Of a stretch of 64,000 nucleotides of DNA, positions 36,601-46,096 are shown piece after piece. Numbering within the stretch: position 1 is the stretch's first letter; each line of letters starts with the position of its first letter. The position numbers and the translations under genes are program-made. The DNA comes from Argopecten irradians (Eukaryota > Mollusca > Bivalvia > Pectinida > Pectinidae): positions 5,022,383 through 5,086,382 of the forward strand of contig NC_091139.1 of assembly GCF_041381155.1 (NCBI RefSeq). Reading direction: 5' to 3'. Under the pieces are notes generated by a model. That model saw only the letters and a program-made list of their open reading frames with translations, was not told where the DNA came from and made no database searches.

Positions 36601-38590
36601 ATATAGCTTATTTTGTGAAGTGTAGCAGTGAACTTTTACACTGATAATAGCTTATTTGTGAAGTGTAGCAGTGAACTTTTACACTGAGAATAGCTTATTT
36701 GTGAAATATAGCAGTGAACTTTTACACTGAGAATAGCTTATTTGTGAAGTGTAGCAGTGAACTTTTACACTGAGAATAGCTTATTTGTGAAATATAGCAG
36801 TGAACTTTTACTCTGAGAATAGCTTATTTGTGAAGTGTAGCAGTGAACTTTTACACTGAGAATAGCTTATTTGTGAAGTGTAGCAGTGAACTTTTACACT
36901 GATAATAGCTTATTTGTGAAGTGTAGCAGTGAACTTTTACACTGATAATAGCTTATTTGTGAAGTGTAGCAGTGAACTTTTACACTGAGAATAGCTTATT
37001 TGTGAAGTGTAGCAGTGAACTTTTACACTGATAATAGCTTATTTGTGAAGTGTAGCAGTGAACTTTTACACTGAGAATAGCTTATTTGTGAAGTGTAGCA
37101 GTGAACTTTTACACTGAGAATAGCTTATTTGTGAAGTGTAGCAGTGAACTTTTACACTGAGAATAGCTTATTTGTGAAGTGTAGCAGTGAACTTTTACAC
37201 TGAGAATAGCTTATTTGTGAAGTGTAGCAGTGAACTTTTACTCTGAGAATAGCTTATTTGTGAAGTGTAGCAGTTAACTTTTACACTGAGAATAGCTTAT
37301 TTGTGAAATATAGCAGTGAACTTTTACACTGATAATAGCTTATTTGTGAAGTGTAGCAGTGAACTTTTACACTGATAATAGCTTATTTGTGAAGTGTAGC
37401 AGTGAACTTTTACACTGATAATAGCTTATTTGTGAAGTGTAGCAGTTAACTTTTACACTGAGAATAGCTTATTTGTGAAATACAGCAGTTAAACTATACA
37501 ATCATAAGAGGCTTATTTTAGTATATATTTACATAGAGAAAAGCTTGAAGGTTGATACAGTAAGCATATCCACTGGGAAGGGCTTATTTGTTGATAATTA
37601 AGTGAACCATTCCACTGTTATGAGGCTTATTTTCATTTGGTACTTTACGTTTATACTACAAGATAAACAAGAACTCATTAGGCTTATTTGCTAATAAAAC
37701 TTTTACACTAAAAAATGTGTTTATTCAAACACAAATGATAAGAAAGAGTTCATAATAAACCCTATTAGTTTTATAAGTTTACAAGCACTATTACACTGTG
37801 ATTTTTTATCTTTATCTTATAGCTGTAATGAAGCAGTGTTGGTCATGTATCAGTTGAAATACATGAATATATGCATGAGTTCTGTGTGTAGCTGCCTCTG
37901 TGCTGAGTGTGTGTTAGATTAAGTATTGATTTGGAGTCCCGATTCCCGTCATACCCAGGTATAATGCACATCACACAGCAACATCAAACCACATCAGTTC
38001 CATGTTATTTAAATATCCTTTAATAATGACTTGGTCAGACAGACAACCTGTATCTTTCTAAACCACATTACGGTATCATACCACAATGGTCACTGTGATG
38101 GGAGAAAAACATGCCGAATATCATATTACCCGGGTAACATATCATCTCATTACAAAAAGATTGTATTATAGGCATCCAATTACTTTCCTATTATTGTCTG
38201 TAAGCATTAATTCCACATCTTTATTTCTAAATATAGTTACTATGGTATCTGTGACTGTTTTCTTTTATTCACTGTTTTTTGGTCACCATAGTAACCATTT
38301 ATATTACCATGGTAACCATGTAGATTCATGCATACACTAAATCTACTCTTCATTACAAATGTTGTTTCCATAGCAAATGTATACTAGCTCATTCCTTAGG
38401 AATTTTTATAAAATGCTCTTGGTTACCATGGCAACAAGATTAAGGTAAAAATCTTACCGTGAACCTTGATGTTTTCTGTGACGCGGGCGATGACATTTCC
38501 AGTCAGTACCTCTCCAGCATAGTACACATCCTTGTCAAGTTCAATCTCGAACTTTTTCACATAATCCATGGCGTGTACGCTACTACTCAT
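15683..38590 (-). CDS. ARRDC: alpha-arrestin, arrestin domain-containing protein (ARRDC3-like)
   Basis: Seven coding exons on the minus strand: 38458-38590, 29145-29267, 19773-20002, 18877-19056, 18322-18522, 17583-17694, 15683-16248. All junctions are GT-AG with matching phases; the product is 514 aa. The ATG at 38590 follows an in-frame TGA, so it is the first possible start; a second Met is at residue 8. Residues about 10-160 form the arrestin N domain (YAGEVLTGNV, GIRLVLRGKAHVEW, then a FEFKLPESALPCS strand and IRYYVRG). Residues about 170-325 form the C domain, opening with a CCMCC cluster and GPVSLDATLERSAYCCGD, close to ARRDC3, and including LQVPVMPPTL and LELNFPLTIATTPYR. Residues 330-514 are a polar, acidic, probably disordered tail. 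Alpha-arrestins are membrane-protein sorting adaptors that usually recruit NEDD4-family ligases through PPxY; I find no PPxY here. A strong acceptor (TTTTCTTCTTGCAG) ends at 38666, so the first coding exon probably runs 38458-38665 and at least one noncoding exon lies upstream. Introns 1 and 2 are about 9.2 and 9.1 kb. Confidence 0.93.
16385..16680 (+). repeat. minisatellite, about 27-30-bp unit
   Basis: About ten imperfect units of the form CTTCCACTCCATTCNCTCC plus CTGTTTCT. It lies in arrestin intron 6. The open frame across it only reflects the pyrimidine-rich repeat. Confidence 0.85.
18120..18242. repeat. transposon-end-like element (CAGTAAAACCTCTC family)
   Basis: The right end reads GTGGTCTTAAAAGAGAGG then TTTTACTGTA, whose complement is TACAGTAAAACCTCTC. 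The same end occurs at 20765-20860, near 22850-23035 and 24735-24860, and inside the satellites at 24839-25085 and 45435-46036. Confidence 0.45.
20058..20148 (-). repeat. tRNA-derived SINE head
   Basis: The minus strand carries a B box GAGTTCGATCCC and an A-box-like CTCTCGACTAGAGAG head. It resembles the larger copy at 20340-20620. It stops where the MITE at 20149 begins. Confidence 0.5.
20149..20315. repeat. MITE with about 28-bp inverted ends
   Basis: The left end TTTGCATATTACAGAGTTAG then CTCCCTTG faces CAAGGGCAGATAACTC then TGTAATATGCAAA at the right. The interior is about 110 bp. It separates two SINE heads. Confidence 0.7.
20340..20620 (-). repeat. tRNA-derived SINE
   Basis: Minus strand: the head has CTCTCAGCTAGAGAG, then the B box GAGTTCAATCCC near 20526-20537, followed by a roughly 190-bp body ending near GGGGAAGTATGTAGCCC. 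It lies in arrestin intron 2. Confidence 0.55.
20765..20860. repeat. transposon-end-like element (CAGTAAAACCTCTC family)
   Basis: AAAACCTCTCTATTAAGACC then ACC, followed by TGGTCTTAAGAGCGGGGTGG then TCTTAA: the GGTCTTAA motif occurs in both orientations within about 70 bp. Same family as 18120-18242. Confidence 0.45.
21062..22009. mobile_element. non-autonomous DNA transposon, 948 bp
   Basis: Terminal inverted repeats of 28 bp (21062-21089 and 21982-22009) match at 26 positions; they start TACCGTAAAAACT and end AATTTGCGCA. The insertion site fits a TA target. The GCGCAAAATA motif recurs just inside each end. No transposase frame survives inside (the longest frames are about 85 codons and not recognisable), so it is a deleted derivative. 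Superfamily not assigned. Confidence 0.7.
23146..23519. mobile_element. TTAA-flanked MITE, intact copy, 374 bp
   Basis: The ends AGGCCCACT and AGTGGGCCT are inverted and extend imperfectly inward (ACTTTCCGAAA against TCCGGAAAGGT). TTAA flanks both sides (23142-23145, 23520-23523), the target duplication typical of piggyBac-type transposition. Other copies: 11235, 49768 and 57765. Confidence 0.75.
24415..24660 (+). repeat. tRNA-derived SINE, same family as 8093-8340
   Basis: The head GACAGAGTGGTTAAGATCTC resembles a Leu/Ser A box, and the 3' part (CTGGCTGTTAATAGGACGTT) matches the tail of the 8.1-8.3 kb SINE. The B box is decayed. Confidence 0.5.
24839..25085 (+). repeat. minisatellite, 35-bp unit, 7 copies
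   Basis: The unit is AAGTGGTCTTTATAGAAAGG then TTTGACTGCACATCC, nearly identical in seven copies. Its complement contains CAGTCAAACCT..TATAAAGACCAC, the transposon-end motif seen elsewhere in the window. Confidence 0.9.
26525..27190 (-). repeat. modular interspersed repeat
   Basis: Inverted copy of 489-770, extended by tandem modules of about 150-165 bp. Each has GGATCTTTCTCAA, TAGTTGTGCATATT, CAANATGGCC and CATCTTGGATTTTGATA. It lies in arrestin intron 2. Confidence 0.65.
28034..28505. mobile_element. non-autonomous DNA transposon, 472 bp
   Basis: The left end TACCGAAATTTCCTGCGTAT then TACCCGCACGGGCTT is inverted at the right end (TACCGTAATTTCCTGCATAT then TGCCCGCGGGCTT on the minus strand). 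Further GCCTGCGGG and ATAGCCCG blocks repeat inside. No transposase frame. A TA target fits. Confidence 0.7.
28640..28757 (-). repeat. tRNA-like SINE
   Basis: Minus strand: A box TAGCTCAATTGG and B box GGGTTCGAGCCCC at tRNA-like spacing. The acceptor arms pair at only about four positions, and a non-tRNA 3' body follows, so a SINE is more likely than a tRNA gene. Confidence 0.5.
28868..28955 (+). repeat. tRNA-like sequence with strong B box
   Basis: Plus strand: a CCAGAC..GTCTGG stem-loop is followed by GCAGGTTCGAGTCCGGC, a good T arm. The 5' part does not fold as a tRNA. Probably tRNA-derived and decayed. Confidence 0.4.
28990..29105 (-). repeat. tRNA-like SINE, relative of 28640-28757
   Basis: Minus strand: the head GTGACCAGTTGCTCAGTGAG then TAGAGCATCCAGC matches the neighbour's GACCAGGTAGCTCA..GCATCCAGC. 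The B box is decayed (GGATCAAACCC). It ends about 40 bp from the arrestin exon at 29145. Confidence 0.45.
30333..30830 (+). repeat. minisatellite, about 31-bp unit rich in TGACCTTGA
   Basis: Around 14 imperfect units of TTGACCTTGACCTTGAATAA plus GATGTTATTTA. Several units carry two overlapping TGACCTTGA motifs; I count at least a dozen exact motifs. It lies in arrestin intron 1. Confidence 0.85.
31055..32333 (+). repeat. minisatellite, 41-bp unit, about 31 copies
   Basis: The unit is ACACACCATTCCTTCCATTT then ACAATGTTTCTCCCCCAAACA. Spacing is 41 bp throughout apart from one +1 unit near 31377. Because 41 is not a multiple of 3, all three plus frames are open for 340-450 codons. These are not genes: the array is antisense within arrestin intron 1. 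Confidence 0.95.
33445..33870 (-). repeat. interspersed repeat with internal duplication
   Basis: Two modules of about 170 bp share AAAAAGAAAC, TTTCCATGGTAA/CCATGGTAAC, GCAAAAG, CTTGTCTGAT, CATAGAAAG and TTGAACAGTTTTNGAGATA. It lies in arrestin intron 1, immediately before the 24-bp array. Confidence 0.5.
33925..35075 (+). repeat. minisatellite, 24-bp unit, about 47 copies
   Basis: The unit is AAGGCTTGTCACATGTGTAA then TTCC. The period is a multiple of 3, so long frames stay open on both strands (an 8-residue repeat CNSKACHM in plus, THVTSLGI in minus). Each unit contains the palindrome CACATGTG. Confidence 0.93.
35485..37490 (+). repeat. minisatellite, 43-bp unit, about 46 copies
   Basis: The unit is TGATAATAGCTTATTTGTGA then AGTGTAGCAGTGAACTTTTACAC. 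Copies from about 35780 to 36490 are nearly identical (TGATAA form), while flanking copies mix TGATAA and TGAGAA and GAAGTGTAG and AAATATAG. Stops interrupt all frames. Confidence 0.95.
38236..38435. promoter_or_regulatory. cluster of RFX X-box-like palindromes
   Basis: Five sites of the form GTTNCCATRGNAAC: GTTACTATGGTATC (38236), GGTCACCATAGTAACC (38281), TTACCATGGTAACC (38304), GTTTCCATAGCAAA (38364) and GGTTACCATGGCAAC (38421). The second, third and fifth fit the RFX consensus well. They lie in arrestin intron 1, 23-220 bp past the first coding exon. Confidence 0.35.
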
Positions 38591-38764
38591 TCAGGCGGTG
38601 GTCAGTTCTACTGGTCAGAAAACAAGGTCAGTCTACATCCTTAATACGTCCAAAAACTGATGGCTCTGCAAGAAGAAAATAATCCATGATGCAACTAATG
38701 ATAAATTGAAGTAGGACTCCATTAAAGTTATTGGTTTATCAGTCTTGAAACAGACTGCAATGGT

Positions 38765-38960
38765 CGTTCTGAAGTGACCTTGAAAAGATAGCCAAATGTC
38801 ATTTTGAGGTGGCCTTGACATAGTTAACCAAAGGTCAACTTGAGGTGACCTTGACATGACAGTTAACCAAAGGTCAACTGAGGTGGCCTTGACATGACAG
38901 TCAACTGAGGTGGCCTTGACACAGTTAACAAAGGTCATTTTGAAGTGACCTTGAAATAGA
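38765..38960 (-). repeat. short tandem array with AGGTCA half-sites
   Basis: Four to five degenerate units of about 40-60 bp contain TGACCTTGA or TGGCCTTGA and AAAGGTCA. It lies 100-300 bp upstream of the acceptor of the arrestin first coding exon. Confidence 0.65.
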
Positions 38961-39944
38961 TATCCAATGGTAACATTTTAAGATGGATTTCCATTATGTG
39001 CTGTACACATTATACATCAGAACTCACACAGACCTGTTTATATAATCACTTCATTGATAACCTATCATCAACCCGTCTGTAGAAACCTGTACTCGGAGGT
39101 TAGCCCTACTATGATGAAACATAGCATTGCTAGCGTTATTCAATAAATCTATATTTTAGCGATAGACTTATTCAGACATATTAGTGCTTTCGTACTAGAA
39201 ATATTGCGCTAATGATTGCTGCACTATCATTTTTTTTCTTCCTGTGTCTCATTAACATTGCAATTATTGCAAATATACACATTCATCATTGCCATCAAAT
39301 TTACACTAAAATCTGATTGGCCAAAATAAGTACGCTGCCAGGATATTTTGTTCCGCAAATTATCTGTTAAGGATTATGATTTCATATTTGGCCAGATGTT
39401 TAGGATCACTATACAGGCATTGGCTCTCTGGGGAATACAAGATTGGCATTTAACAGGAGACTAATATTATCGATAGATGACACATGGTTATGTAATGCTT
39501 CGCAATACACCAATCATGTATTAGATAACATCTATCTCATTTGTGTCATATAAACAGCACTAATGGACCAATCAAAAGTGATGTAACATCTTACTAATTC
39601 ATGTAAAATGTGAAATCAATATATCATGCTTTTTTTTATCTAACAGATTATATAATCAGGAAGTACTTTGTAATTATAGGCTGACGAGTTGTGTGCTTGA
39701 ACAAGCCTTTACAGATTGGTACACTTGCACTGAGCATGGGAGTTTGTTATATTAAAGTCATTTATTTGAAAATTAAGCTGCTACATTGAGCTGAGTATGT
39801 TACTGGCCCAATCTAAGGTCCATAGGTTGATAATAACTGCTAAGTATGGCATACTTGACCTGTATGACCTTATAGTGTATGGGAATGTCCTTTCAACTGA
39901 TGTAGTTATGTACATGGAGAGAGGAGGGTGGCCATATTTGGTGG

Positions 39945-40288
39945 GAATTTCCCTTCACCATGAGGGCAGGATATAGTCTGAGAGAGTAGAGTATTATAGT
40001 TTGAAGGAATTTCCCTTCACCATAAGGGCAGGATATAGTTTGAGAGAGTAGAGTATTATAGTTTGAAGGAATTTCCCTTCACCGTGAGGGCAGGATATAG
40101 TTTGAGAGAGTAGAGTATTACAGTTTCAAGGAATTTCCCTTCACCGTGAGGGCAGGATATAGTGTGAGAGAGTAGAGTGTTATAGTTTGAAGGAATTTCC
40201 CTTCACCGTGAGGGCAGGATATAGTTTGAGAGAGTAGAGTATTACAGTTTCAAGGAATTTCCCTTCACCGTGAGGGCAGGATATAGTA
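39945..40288 (+). repeat. minisatellite, 61-bp unit, 5-6 copies
   Basis: The unit contains GGAATTTCCCTTCACCGTGA, GGGCAGGATATAG, TTTGAGAGAGTAGAGTATTA and CAGTTT. Degenerate traces (GAATTTCCCTTCAA) continue to about 40960. Confidence 0.9.
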
Positions 40289-40632
40289 TCAACTTGATTG
40301 CAAGGCCCTTTTTTAGAGGGAAATAAAAGCTGCATCAGTTAGCGAGAATGTTCCTACAATGGCACAAAGTATTTGGAGAAAGGGAGAGTATTATAGTTTG
40401 TGTGAATTTCCCTTCAAATTGTTGACAAAATACATTTGAAGAAAGCGAGAGTGCTTATCATTTGTGAGATTTTCCCTTCAACTTGATGGCGGAATGTAAA
40501 GAGAGGGATATTGACAGAATTCCCCTTCAACCTGACAACAGCCGGTGCACTTCAAGAGATAGGGGTGTCTTAAGTTTCCTCTCAACTTGAAAGCAAGGTG
40601 TACTAATTTTTATAAAGAGACTTTTTTTCATA

Positions 40633-40855
40633 GTCTAGGCCTGTTTAGGGTGCAATAGGCAAAAAAGATAGGGTCGGTTGGTTGGGAGGATTTTTTTTTT
40701 TTAAATTAAATTTTTTATTTTTTAGTGTCTTTTACTCTAAAATGGTTGCTGGAACCGGAGTCTGAGATCGAAATCCTGACTTTTTTTTATTCTTTTTTGT
40801 AGAAAAAAATTACGGTCGGGGGTAAAAATTATGGTCGGGTAACCCTAAACAGACA
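40633..40855. repeat. MITE-like element
   Basis: GCCTGTTTAGGGT at the left faces ACCCTAAACAGAC at the right. The interior has T-rich and ACGGTCGGG blocks. It sits inside the decayed flank of the 61-bp array. Confidence 0.45.
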
Positions 40856-42954
40856 TTTTTTTTTTTTTTGCCTTATGGAAATTTCTCTTCAAATTGATGG
40901 CAAGGTGTACTTGGAGAGATGGAGATAGATTGACTCTAGTTTGTGCGAATTTCCCTCCAATCTGACAGAAAGAAATACTAGAAGTACTAGGGCGGTTGCT
41001 ATAATTTGTGAGCTCCCTTTCTGAAGCAGTGAAAAACTCCTGTTATGTGTGATGGAGAGATGCTGGCTTTGCATCCTGTCAGACAATACCTCACTGCGAC
41101 GGCCCTGTCAAACACACATTTTATTTTGATGACTCAGCAGTTCTGTGCCTGATAATTAAACTAAAGTGCATTTTGACAATGGTGATCCATTACTTCACGG
41201 AGAAAGACTCTCTCGTGTACTTTTCAAGATGTTTCAAAAAGAAGGAAGTGATATTAACAATCTTTGCCTCTCAAAGATGAGCATTGCTTGGTATTAGGTT
41301 TATGAACGAAAGGATCAAAATTTACATTGGATACCCTTATGGGTAGGTACTAAGATAGAGATGTATAACGTAAACAGTAACTTAATTTGAATTTTTTGAA
41401 ATAACTTTACGATTATTAAAACTTTTGGATTAAAGTATTATTGCTTATAATTCGTTTAGTGTTCCTTCCTTTGGATTTAGTGATGTATGTCGGCGAGACT
41501 CTTGCAAAAATGTGTTGTACTTGTAAAACTGTAATCTGTTTCCCTTTCAGACTTACAACTGGTATTGTTTATATTTTAATTTGTCATAACATTTAATTTA
41601 AATTTAATCATACGTCTTTATAATCAAAACTTGAACATCTTGCTATTACATGTCTGTCATACAAATGTTGCAACAATGACAGGACATTCAAAAATCCAAG
41701 CCTAACAGATCGATGTTATCTGAGGGGTTGTCTATAAGACCCCCCTTCCCACCACTTTTGACCTTCTTTGGGTGGTTTTTTTTATTTGCAGTGAAATACA
41801 GTATTTATTGAGATATCACATGTTTTCGAGCTTCAGATGGAAAAAAGAACCCAAAACGTTTGATATTTTATACGAATGAGTGTAAAAGACACAGAGAGAC
41901 ACAAGTACTTAAGTATCCTTAAATGTTAATGGCAGTTTGGAAATTGAGAAAACCGACAATAAGATATGGTTGACATTAAAACATAGTAATGCATTGAAAA
42001 AAACCCAAATGCCAGAAGAAATTTGATTATGTATGAAAGATGACTGTACATAAAATCAACATCCATCTAAATCTGAACAATATATAGATATGACCTTTAT
42101 ACAAACGTTAATGTTCAGACATTTCCGTATAGGTCATTGGCCATAATGATTTTTATATCACTGCATGCAGTATCATCACTTATGAATAATTAACGAGCCA
42201 TTTAGATTAGATACGATGGGGTGTTAATTTAGCCTACTGATATTTTTTTGATGTAGACTGATTTGGCGTCTCCATCAGAAGTTGGTGGAATTTACCTCTC
42301 TTTTCCTCAATACTCAGTCATGTTGTCTATTCTTTAAAGCCAGTACAAGGTTTATATGGAAATAAAAACATCAGCAAGCACATTATACTAACATCAGCAC
42401 AAATGAGGACACTGCAGAAAAAAATATTACTGGTTCATGTTCATCAAACATAAAAGTATTTAGTGTAAAAAGTAACTGCATTAGATTAAAGGCAAGGCAC
42501 ACCTCGTTTTACAACATTCATTACAGTCATACAATCATGAATTAAACTTTTATGTAAGAACTTTCTTTTTCTTTTGTTCTTTTCTTTTCTGATCTCTTTT
42601 AATCTCTCCCCCTTCCTCTCTAACCCCCCCCCTCAATTTTTAGATCTAAAATATTTGAGACTAATTTATCTTAGCTTGAGACAATAATCATTAACATTAA
42701 TCAATCTCCTATTTATTTTTCTTTATTTCTTTTTTTTTGAAAATGATAAAAAAAAAGCATGTGCAAAAATTATATTTGTACTAAGTTAATCAACTTAAAG
42801 TTTTGAGGACACAAGGAATACTTGGTCAGTAAAACAAGCCCATGGTAACAAACCAATACTATAACACACAAAGCTGGGAATGCATGACTTTTTGACGGAG
42901 ACAAGTAATTCTGTGAATTACAATTCCCCATGACATGTACCACCACTACAAAAG

Positions 42955-44100
42955 GAACAAGAGGCCCATGGGCCTTAACGGACATCTGACTCAAGGCACA
43001 AAATAACAAAGTCACAGTATAAAGTATTGGTTAACGATTAATATAAACAATACAAGGAACTCCTTAGTTGAATATGTAAGTTTCTAAAATAGGTAAATGT
43101 CATTTGTTGAACAAACTTGGTAGCCCTTCATCCATATATGGTTGTAACCCATTAAGGATTAATATAAGGAGGAGTCAGATTTTAAAGCCAAATTTCAGCA
43201 AAGCTCCCATTTTGGACCTCCATCGTGCTATCCCCATTGGTCTTTGCTCGGTCCTTTATAAAATATGATTGTCCTCACTTAAAGTTCCCCCTTCTGAATC
43301 AATTAAAACCCCTATAGAGCAATTTTCATTGAGATGGAAGACTGAACGCGAAAACAGGAAGGGTGGGCCAGCGGCCATCTTGGAATACCAAAATCTTTAT
43401 AAAAATGTTTTGCATGTTGTTCGGCATCAATTAAAACCCCTATAGACCAATTTTCATTGAGATCGGAAACTGAAACCTGAAAAAAAAACAGTAAGTGGGC
43501 CAGCTAAAATTAGCCCTTTTGGGGCTCCACCCCTCAGCCCCTAGAGGTCGGACCAGGCTCATTTATATAATATAATATTGTCCTTCCCCAATAATGTTTC
43601 ACACCAAATATAGATGTAATTCATCCAAGGATGAAGGAGGAGTAGGATTTCAAAACTAAATTAAAGAAAATTTGCCCTTTTAGGGCCCCACCCCTCAGCC
43701 CCTAGGGGGTTGGACCAGGCTCATTTATAACGAATATGATTGTCCTTCCCCAATAATGTTTCTCACCATATATGGATGAAATCCATCCAAGGATGAAGGA
43801 GGAGTAGGATTTTAAAGCTAAAATTAAGAAAATTTGCCCTTTTGGGGCCCCGCCCCTCTGACCCTAGGGGTCGGACCAGGTTCATTTATATAAAATATGA
43901 TTGTCGTTCCCTAATGAAGTTTCACACCAAACATGGATGAAATCAACCTAAGGATGAAGGAGGAGTAGGATTTTAAAGCTTAAATTAAGAAAATTTGCCC
44001 TTTTGGGGCCCCACCCCTCAGCCCCTAGGGGTCGGACCAGGCTCATTTATATATAATATGATTGTCCTTCCCCAAAGATGTTTCAAACCAGATGACCTAA
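42955..44100 (+). repeat. modular repeat headed by AAGAGGCCC, tandem modules of about 150 bp
   Basis: After AAGAGGCCCATGGGCCTTAA come related modules. Each has ATTGTCCTTCCCCAATAATG, ATGAAATCCATCCAAGGATG, AAGGAGGAGTAGGATTTTAA and GCCCCTAGGGGTCGGACCAG. Three to four modules are clear between 43490 and 44080. The build (short head plus tandem core) resembles the bivalve pearl elements; I infer this from structure only. Confidence 0.65.
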
Positions 44101-44727
44101 AAATCCATTTTAGATCACGAAAGGTAATGTGTGCTATATTTATTTTTATCCTCGGAAATATGACACATGACCACTTAAACCAAGAAGTCATGCCAAATTT
44201 CTCATCTCAAATTTTGATATGAAAATTTAACAATCTTATGCATTCAGAGATTTGCTGCGACATAAACCAATGATGGCCTAATGCATCTTTATCTCCCGAT
44301 TTCCCTGAGCGATGGTCCCCCATATAAATAACATCTGCACTAATTAAGAAACCAATTAACTGGGCGAATGTTGAGCACAGATTAAGCACTTCACACCATC
44401 ATCAGACTCAGACGGAGCCAGGTGTCATCCTCAGAGAGCCATAGTTTCCTATAATTGATATCTCATCACATTGATCTGATTAGATTTTCTTTTTCAGTGG
44501 CAATAAATCTGTGTACATATGTCGATTATCCAGAAAATGAGGTATGGATTGCTTACACCACTATTCAGCTTCAGACCAGCTGTTTCGTCGTTATAATACA
44601 TGTAATAATGATCAGTAGTGAAAGCTTACCGGTATACCTATCATTTTGAAGTGCAATTATTTATACAATTCTATGCTGAGAGCATAAACAAAATCTGGAA
44701 CCATAGTGTTCCATAGCAACAAGGAAA

Positions 44728-45200
44728 GAAGAGGCCCAGAGGGCCTGTATCAATCATCTTGCTTATTAATCGAAGCAATGTCATTATTACAAGTTAAGTA
44801 TTTATTTATTTCTTCAAGGATTTAAATAAAACAATAACCTCTATCCCCCTCCTCCCTATGTGACCTGACCTTCATGCACCATGTGGATAAGAATCGTCAA
44901 AATTAAAACAGACTCTAATCCCCTTCCCCAAGGATTGTTTCTGGACAAAATTTGGTTATAACCCATGCAGAACTTTATAACTGGTAGCAATTTAAAGGAA
45001 TTAGCTTTTATTTCCCATTATTGGGCACTGCCCTTCCTGCCCAAGGTGGGTCAAAGCCAAAATTTATACAAACTTTGTTTATCTTCCCCCTAGGAATTTA
45101 TATAGTTACCTCTTTCCAAATTTGGTTAAAGTCCATGCAGATTTTATGACAAGAAGCATTTTAAAGGATATGTCCAGGTGAGCAAAGTACCGGTAACAAT
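44728..45200 (+). repeat. second repeat with AAGAGGCCC head
   Basis: It begins AAGAGGCCCAGAGGGCC and contains two diverged modules with TTGGTTATAACCCATGCAGA or TTGGTTAAAGTCCATGCAGA and GCATTTTAAAGGA. Same style of head as 42955. Confidence 0.5.
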
Positions 45201-45434
45201 TTTTAATCCTTCTTCATGCAATGGGGGCAGCAATTACAATTCTAATGCTCTACCTGGTTGTCAGTATAATGTGGCCTGCTATCATCATTGGCAGTAGCAT
45301 TCAGTGAGATTGTACAATAAGTAGTGACCTCTTATCACAATAAGACCCAATACAAATATCTCAGACCTCGAACCAATCGTTTTGTAGGTACCATATGTCA
45401 GTCATGGCATCAATCAAGCGGATCTCAGACTGAC

Positions 45435-46036
45435 CACCTCTGTAAAATGACCACCTTCTTACATCACATTTCAGTAAAACCTGCCTTAGTGACCACCTTC
45501 TTATATCACATTTCAGTAAAACCTGCTATATTGACCACCTCTGTATAATGACCACCTTCTTATATCACATTTCAGTAAAACCTGCTATATTTACCACCTC
45601 TGTATAATGACCACCTTCTTATATCACATTTCAGTAAAACATGCTATATTGACCACCTCTGTATAATGACCACCTTCTTATATCACATTTCAGTAAAACA
45701 TGCTATATTGACCACCTCTGTATAATGACCACCTTCTTATATCACATTTCAGTACAACCTGCTATATTGACCACCTCTGTATAATGACCATCTTCTTATA
45801 TCACATTTCAGTAAAACCTGCTATATTGACAACCTTTGTATAATGACCACCTTCTTATATCACATTTCAGTAAAACCTGCTATATTGACCACCTCTGTAT
45901 AATGACCACCTGCAAATAAGATCACTTTTTCGGGGTTCAAAATGATCAATTTCATAAATGACCTGTATATAAAGACAACTTGGTTATAAAGACTTTTTTT
46001 TTTCATCCTTTGGTGGTCTTTATTGAAAGGTTTAAC
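45435..46036 (+). repeat. minisatellite, 59-bp unit, about 8 copies, with transposon-end motif
   Basis: The unit is TTTCAGTAAAACCTGCTATA, TTGACCACCTCTGTATAATG, ACCACCTTCTTATATCACA. The array proper ends near 45910. The flank to 46036 ends GGTCTTTATTGAAAGG then TTTAACTGTA, the inverted form of the same end. Confidence 0.88.
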
Positions 46037-46096
46037 TGTATTCTTTCTATTGATAAGATGATGTCATGTTTCGATAGTGAAGTAATGTTAACATAC

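Noticed and set aside
42770-43015. 81-codon hydrophobic minus-strand frame
   Set aside because: It overlaps the AAGAGGCCC-headed repeat and has no splice context.
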